Shown here: one piece after another, positions 59,237 to 64,000 of the stretch | How the letters are laid out: every line of letters begins with the position of its first letter | Position numbering within the stretch: the stretch's first letter is position 1 | Assembly: GCA_903951445.1 (NCBI GenBank) | Contig: CAJBBZ010000285.1 | Span: forward strand, 1 to 64,000 | Origin: an uncultured beta proteobacterium | GTDB lineage: Bacteria; Pseudomonadota; Gammaproteobacteria; Burkholderiales; Burkholderiaceae_C | DNA: 64,000 nt | Direction of reading: 5' to 3' | Made by a program: the position numbers and the translations under genes | The notes under the pieces: generated by a model | The model's input: the letters and a program-made list of their open reading frames with translations, nothing else | The model's database searches: none | What the model was told of the DNA's origin: nothing

Positions 59237-61615
59237 CTACAGGTCGTATTTCAGCTCTGCAACCAAGGTGCGCCCCGGATAGGGGTGGAAGTTCCAGTAC
59301 TCTTGATTGGTCAGGTTGTCAACGCCAAAGGCGGCTACCAGTTTGGGCTGGATGGCATAGCGCACCCGTAGGTCCAGCACGGTAAATCGGCTAGCTGCGG
59401 TGTAAGCAAAGCCATTGATATCCGTGTTGTTCAAGCTACTGAACTGGTCGGAGCTGTAACGCAAGCCCAAGGAGGTACTCAGTTGGGGGCTCCAGTGGTA
59501 ATTGGCTAGCGCACTGGCACGCCACTGCGGTACACGGGGCTGCAATTTGTTAATGGTGTCGCCAGGTGTGGACACGTAGGAGCTGTTCGCTTTGATGCGC
59601 GAGTCGGCATAGGTCACACTGCCCGACAGGTCCAGGCCTTGGGTGATAAGGTTCTCTCCCTGAAACGCAATCTCTAGGCCATGCGTGCTGATGGCGTCAA
59701 TGTTTTGCACCATGTTGACAGGGGTGTTGTCGGTCTTGAGGCCCGCCACTTGCGAGTAAAGCGAGTCTGTCACATCCTCATTGAAATAGGTCAGCCGCAA
59801 GAGCCCATTACCCAGTTCCTTTTCCAATGTGAGCTCTGTTGTCCAGGATTTTTCCGGTCGCAGATTGGGGTCGTTCAACCACGTCTGCCCGCTGGTACAG
59901 GCGCCGGTGACAATTTTCTTGGCGGGGTTGATGTCCGCGCATTTGCTCGCGGTAGCGCCGTAGAGTTCAGACACGGTTGGCATACGAACCGCTCGCCCAA
60001 GCGAGCCTTTGAGCACCGTATCTTCTGACCATTGGTAAGCCAATGCAGCTTTGGGCGATGCGAAAAACTCCTTGCGCTCGGCATAACGGTCGGTGGCCGC
60101 AGCAGTCTTGGCATAGCCATCCGATGCACTCCAATTTTCCAGCCGCAAGCCCAGTACAGTTTTCCAGTCTGTCGCAAACGTCCAAGCGTCCTGCGCGTAA
60201 ATACTTTGCAGCTTGCTTTGCCCGCCTACGTCTGAGCTTAAACTGGCCGCGCCGCTGGTAAACCAGCTGTCAGTAGCACTCAGGTTGGACTTCAGGACAC
60301 GCAGTTGGTAGTTATCTTGCTGGACACCAAAATCCACCAGGTGCGCGCCCTGCAGGCCTTGTGGGCGCCAGATGCCTTTGGCCGCCAGCGTGGTCCAGCC
60401 CGTGCCCTTTTGGTCGGTCAATGTGGCGGCATTCCCGTTGACCATGGTGCCGTTGAGATTGGCGGCGCTGTTGATAGAAGACTGGCGGGCCTGGTCAGTG
60501 CCGTAGTCCACCAAACTAGCAGCCAGCTCCCAATCCCACCGGCCCTTGGTATTGCTCTTGACTGACAGGCCGTGCATCCAATGGTCTAAGCGCTCTTTGG
60601 TGGCATTGAACAAGCCGTTGGCGGAGAAGGTCTGCCCGCTGATGACATGATTGCCACCATAAGGATTGGCCGTGTCTGTCAGGTAGCTTTTGGCCGTACC
60701 GTCGGAGGTGTTTCTCCAATTAGCCAGCGTGTAACTTGCGCGTACGGCGGGGGACAAGTCATAGGCCAATTTGAGTTTGGCGTGCTCTTGCACCGTGTGG
60801 TACTGGGTATTGGTGCCTAGGATGTACCAAGGCGTATTGGTTTTATCCAAGCCATACACCGCGCCATTATTGCTGCTCTTGGTCGGATCGACCGTGAAGG
60901 ATCTGGTCGCAAGCACCAGCGGTTGGCCCTGGCTATCGGTGCGGTTGATGTTCACCCACCACGCCCAGTCGCCGCTCTTGCTGCCTAACGAGGCACTGGC
61001 CTGAGTGGCAAAGTCGGTCTCGTGCGTGTTATACAAGTCAAAGTTTTGCTGCGAGACCACGATTTTTGCGTGCCCTTCGAACTGCTTGGGCATTCGGGTG
61101 ACATAGTCCACCACCGCACCCACCGAATTGCCGGGGTAGGCTGCGGAAAAGGGGCCATACATCACGTCTGCGCGCTCGATCTCTTCAGGCGTGACCATGC
61201 CCCAACGCGGCGCATACGTGGCGCCATTGCCTAAATAGTTGGACAACAAAATGCCATCGGCATAGACGGCCGAGCGCGCACTATTGCCGGTACCGGAAGC
61301 CCGACTGGAAAGCACTGCATGGTTGTAGTCGCCGATATAACGCCGCCGCACGACCAGGCTGGGAAAGTACTTGAGCACGTCTTCGCTGTCTGTCGCGTTA
61401 ATAGTTTGCTCCATTTGCGTGCGGGTAATACCTTCGATGGTAGTGGGAATTTGCGTAGGCAAGGAACTGGGGCGGCCGCCGAAAACGGTGACTATGCCCA
61501 AAGATTTCACTGGCGCTTGCTCTTGCGAAGGGTCTGTGGAAATTGGTTGTGCCCCAGCACCCAGGGATGTAGAGAGGCCGATGGCTATAGCCACCGGAAT
61601 TAATCGATGTTGCAT
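59237..61615 (-). CDS. TonB-dependent receptor
   Basis: SEDVLKYFPSLVVRRRYIGDYNHAVLSSRASGTGNSARSAVYADGILLSNYLG plug region; C-terminal LVAAFGVDNLTNQEYWNFHPYPGRTLVAELKYDL. Confidence 0.94.
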   Translation of the reverse strand: MQHRLIPVAIAIGLSTSLGAGAQPISTDPSQEQAPVKSLGIVTVFGGRPSSLPTQIPTTIEGITRTQMEQTINATDSEDVLKYFPSLVVRRRYIGDYNHAVLSSRASGTGNSARSAVYADGILLSNYLGNGATYAPRWGMVTPEEIERADVMYGPFSAAYPGNSVGAVVDYVTRMPKQFEGHAKIVVSQQNFDLYNTHETDFATQASASLGSKSGDWAWWVNINRTDSQGQPLVLATRSFTVDPTKSSNNGAVYGLDKTNTPWYILGTNTQYHTVQEHAKLKLAYDLSPAVRASYTLANWRNTSDGTAKSYLTDTANPYGGNHVISGQTFSANGLFNATKERLDHWMHGLSVKSNTKGRWDWELAASLVDYGTDQARQSSINSAANLNGTMVNGNAATLTDQKGTGWTTLAAKGIWRPQGLQGAHLVDFGVQQDNYQLRVLKSNLSATDSWFTSGAASLSSDVGGQSKLQSIYAQDAWTFATDWKTVLGLRLENWSASDGYAKTAAATDRYAERKEFFASPKAALAYQWSEDTVLKGSLGRAVRMPTVSELYGATASKCADINPAKKIVTGACTSGQTWLNDPNLRPEKSWTTELTLEKELGNGLLRLTYFNEDVTDSLYSQVAGLKTDNTPVNMVQNIDAISTHGLEIAFQGENLITQGLDLSGSVTYADSRIKANSSYVSTPGDTINKLQPRVPQWRASALANYHWSPQLSTSLGLRYSSDQFSSLNNTDINGFAYTAASRFTVLDLRVRYAIQPKLVAAFGVDNLTNQEYWNFHPYPGRTLVAELKYDL

Positions 61616-61723
61616 GAATATTTACTCAATAAGGGATTCGAAATAGATGTCACAGCGCGGGGCAAAAGCGTCCCGAGCAAGCATCCAAGTGATGCGCCTG
61701 CAATGGCAGGCAGCTATGTCAGC

Positions 61724-62143
61724 TCAAGCTAGGGTCGGAGGCCCGCGCGGGAAAGCGGCTTCAAGAACGGCCGCCGAACCTGGTCGCCGTCCGTACGACG
61801 CGGGAAGTGCCAGTTTGGCGAGGGTGTCAAAAAAAACTATTTGGGCAAAAGTATGCGGACCAAATGCGTGGGAAGAGGCGAAGCACCACTGACAATGCCC
61901 TCCAGCGCCCTGGTGGCTATCCGAAGTAGGCGCATGGTCACCCGCCAGCACGGGTTTGGCAAACGCAATCTCACCAGCGCCCAAGGCACCATTGCTACTG
62001 CATATGTCTAAGTTGGCTAAGGTGGCGCGTGTCGACGGTGCGATGAGCCCGGGTAGCAGCGGCGCCACCAGCATGAGGCCAAGTAGCAGCCACACCCATG
62101 CACGGCGGTATACCGTCACTTGGCGCTCTAGGAAGCTGCCCAC
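61724..62143 (-). CDS. DUF2946-like protein
   Basis: N-terminal TM plus HCQWCFAS CxxC-type motif; position beside TonB receptor and PCuAC. Confidence 0.68.
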   Translation of the reverse strand: MGSFLERQVTVYRRAWVWLLLGLMLVAPLLPGLIAPSTRATLANLDICSSNGALGAGEIAFAKPVLAGDHAPTSDSHQGAGGHCQWCFASSHAFGPHTFAQIVFFDTLAKLALPASYGRRPGSAAVLEAAFPRGPPTLA

Positions 62144-62171
62144 GCACGTGTCTACCAGCTAAGGCGCCTGC

Positions 62172-62648
62172 TCAATGCTCGCCGTGATGCTGCACTTTAG
62201 CGCCAGCAGGCGCGACTTGGGACACCGGCACTTTGATGTCCAAACTGCTTTCCAAACCCTTGGGGTCTTTGAAGCGTAAGGTCAAGGGAATCGTTGTGTC
62301 TTTTTGCAGCGGCAACTTCAAGTCCATCAGCATGAGGTGAAAACCGCCGGGCTGCAAAGCCACCGCCTTACCAGCGGGAAGCGGCAAGCCGTCAGGCAGC
62401 GCGCGCATTTGCATTACGTTGTTGTCCATCTTCATTTCATGCACTTCGGCCACGCCAGCCACGCTGGTGCTGACGCCCACCAGCTTGGTATCGGTTTTGG
62501 CCGTCAGCGTCATAAAGGCACCGGTGGCTTTTTGACCTTGTACAGTGGCACGTGCCCAAGCGCTTTGCACGCTGACGTTTTGCGCCCAGGCGCTTGAAAC
62601 CATCAGGCTGGAAAGCAGAAATGTGCGAATAAGTGATTTGTTGTTCAT
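62172..62648 (-). CDS. copper chaperone PCu(A)C family protein
   Basis: VQSAWARATVQGQKATGAFMTLTAKTDTKLVGVSTSVAGVAEVHEMKMDNNVMQMRAL...LQPGGFHLMLMDLKLPL. Confidence 0.95.
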   Translation of the reverse strand: MNNKSLIRTFLLSSLMVSSAWAQNVSVQSAWARATVQGQKATGAFMTLTAKTDTKLVGVSTSVAGVAEVHEMKMDNNVMQMRALPDGLPLPAGKAVALQPGGFHLMLMDLKLPLQKDTTIPLTLRFKDPKGLESSLDIKVPVSQVAPAGAKVQHHGEH

Positions 62649-62716
62649 AGCGGATTCTTTCTTAAAAATAAAAAGCGCGGCGCCGACCATTGCAGGCGAG
62701 TGTTCGGCGCAAACCA

Positions 62717-63268
62717 TCAATGGGCGTGGCCGCCAGCGGCCTGTACGTCCAATACTTCGAGCAACGCTGCGGGCATCTTCAAGCCTTTGGTCGAGGTGCC
62801 ACTAGCAGGCACTTCCACCCAGTCGTTTGAGCCTTTGGCGCAGGATTGCACTACCTTGAACCATAGGGGGCCTGGCTTGGCCGGAGTGGTTCCGCGCAGC
62901 ACAAATTCGTCGTAATAAGCATGCGGCAAGGCATTTTCAGCACTGTTGGCGGTCCAGCTGATTTCCAGCACGCCTTCGGTGTATTTCTTGCCATGGCTTT
63001 CATAGGGCACGGGCAAAGTGCCGATGACGGTGCGCGCAGTCCAACCCGACTTGGGCATGGGTTGCGCTCCGTTGAAACCGGCGGGAATCGTCACGCGGAT
63101 ACCCGTAGTTGACTCGGCATCGCAGCCGTGGCCAACCCGAAACGTGGCGCGGTAGCTGCTATTGGCGGCAGCGGCGCCATCTTGCAACACCACATGGGAT
63201 TGTGCCGGGATACTGGCCAAGGAAAGGGCGCTGATAAGCAGCACTAAAGAGTTTTTGAATAAATGCAT
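62717..63268 (-). CDS. YcnI family protein (DUF1775)
   Basis: SHVVLQDGAAAANSSYRATFRVGHGCDAESTTGIRVTIPAGFNGAQPMPKSGWTART. Confidence 0.93.
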   Translation of the reverse strand: MHLFKNSLVLLISALSLASIPAQSHVVLQDGAAAANSSYRATFRVGHGCDAESTTGIRVTIPAGFNGAQPMPKSGWTARTVIGTLPVPYESHGKKYTEGVLEISWTANSAENALPHAYYDEFVLRGTTPAKPGPLWFKVVQSCAKGSNDWVEVPASGTSTKGLKMPAALLEVLDVQAAGGHAH

Positions 63269-63417
63269 AGTAAATAATTTTTAAGATTGAAAAAATCATC
63301 GATGGCGCGCAGGCGCAAGGCGGCGCTTAGATCGACAACACTGGTTCAGGACTAATGCCGGGCGCATGCTTAAAACATGACGCAATGCAGCCATCACAGG
63401 CTGCGCAGCGGACGGCT

Positions 63418-63771
63418 TTAAACGAGCGGCGGTCCGCGACCCGGCGGCGGGGCGGCGCTTAGGCGATACGGCGCAAGCGCTGCGGCTTGGCGCGTACCCA
63501 AAAGTGGCGTGGCGCTGGCCACCGGCAAAGCCGAGATGGAAACCGGCGGTGCACCAGCGGCCAGACAGAGCACGCAATCGAGATGCTGGGCAAGGGGCGT
63601 ATCAGGCGCCCCCGTGTCCTGCACCGTCACACTGCCCGAGGCGCTGCACACCAGCGTGTGCTGCACCGGCTGCACCCAGGGCGCAGCCACCGCCACGCCC
63701 AGCGCCATGCACCACCACAGCAATACACAACGCGCCAGGGCGGTGGATTTGCGCAAGGTATGCAGGGCCAT
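63418..63771 (-). CDS. DUF2946-like protein
   Basis: LVCSASGSVTVQDTGAPDTPLAQHLDCVLCLAAGAPP; leads the copper-type cluster. Confidence 0.7.
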   Translation of the reverse strand: MALHTLRKSTALARCVLLWWCMALGVAVAAPWVQPVQHTLVCSASGSVTVQDTGAPDTPLAQHLDCVLCLAAGAPPVSISALPVASATPLLGTRQAAALAPYRLSAAPPPGRGPPLV

Positions 63772-64000
63772 GGCGCGATTATGGCAGCGCGTGGCCTAGG
63801 CAATGCCCTTGCTAAAGCCCCCATCGATGGCACTCCGTTCCAACACCCTGCGGCGACAAGCGAATATCCACGCGCTTGAAATAAGATGCATCAACTCCCG
63901 TCAGACTGGCATCAGGCCCTTGCTTGTGCTCGGTCCTCGGCTTTCGGTTTGGCCCACATTTCCATAAAGCTTTTTATGAAAAAACTCCCCCTAGGCCTGT

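Noticed and set aside
63884-64000. Possible start of another gene at the right edge (MHQLPSDWHQALA... or MKKLPLGL...)
   Set aside because: Too short to assign a family or choose a start.

Overview
The window looks like a GC-rich betaproteobacterial chromosome segment (Burkholderiales/Comamonadaceae-like by gene content). No rRNA, tRNA, CRISPR array, prophage or intact IS element was recognised. The core part holds rpsL (partial), a D-Ala-D-Ala carboxypeptidase, hemJ/hemB, PBP2-mreDCB, gatCAB, a cysH-D-N-P-T-W-A sulfate cluster, pyrE, choXWV-type choline uptake, exonuclease III, putA with an Lrp-type regulator, and psuKG. Between about 44 and 52 kb lies an accessory stretch rich in toxin-antitoxin modules (RelE/Phd, a decayed RHH antitoxin, a YjjJ-type HipA, BrnTA, MntA/HepT, VapC/Phd) plus a low-GC KAP P-loop NTPase. 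At 52.2-59.2 kb an RpiR regulator faces an apparent operon encoding two 5-formyltetrahydrofolate-cycloligase-like (COG0212-type) paralogs that bracket an NMT1/THI5-like ABC importer with a fused double permease, followed by an adenine/adenosine deaminase. This is my best candidate for an undescribed salvage or catabolic system. A probable copper-handling cluster (TonB receptor, DUF2946, PCuAC, YcnI) closes the window. Non-coding observations include a candidate CU-rich-loop sRNA upstream of hemJ, a second structured RNA with a strong terminator near 9.3 kb, a 9 x 7-bp tandem repeat in the putA leader, a near-perfect palindrome touching the start codon of a DUF4143 ATPase gene, and a single in-frame amber codon splitting a flavin monooxygenase gene. 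All family names come from reading the translated sequence; no database search was run.
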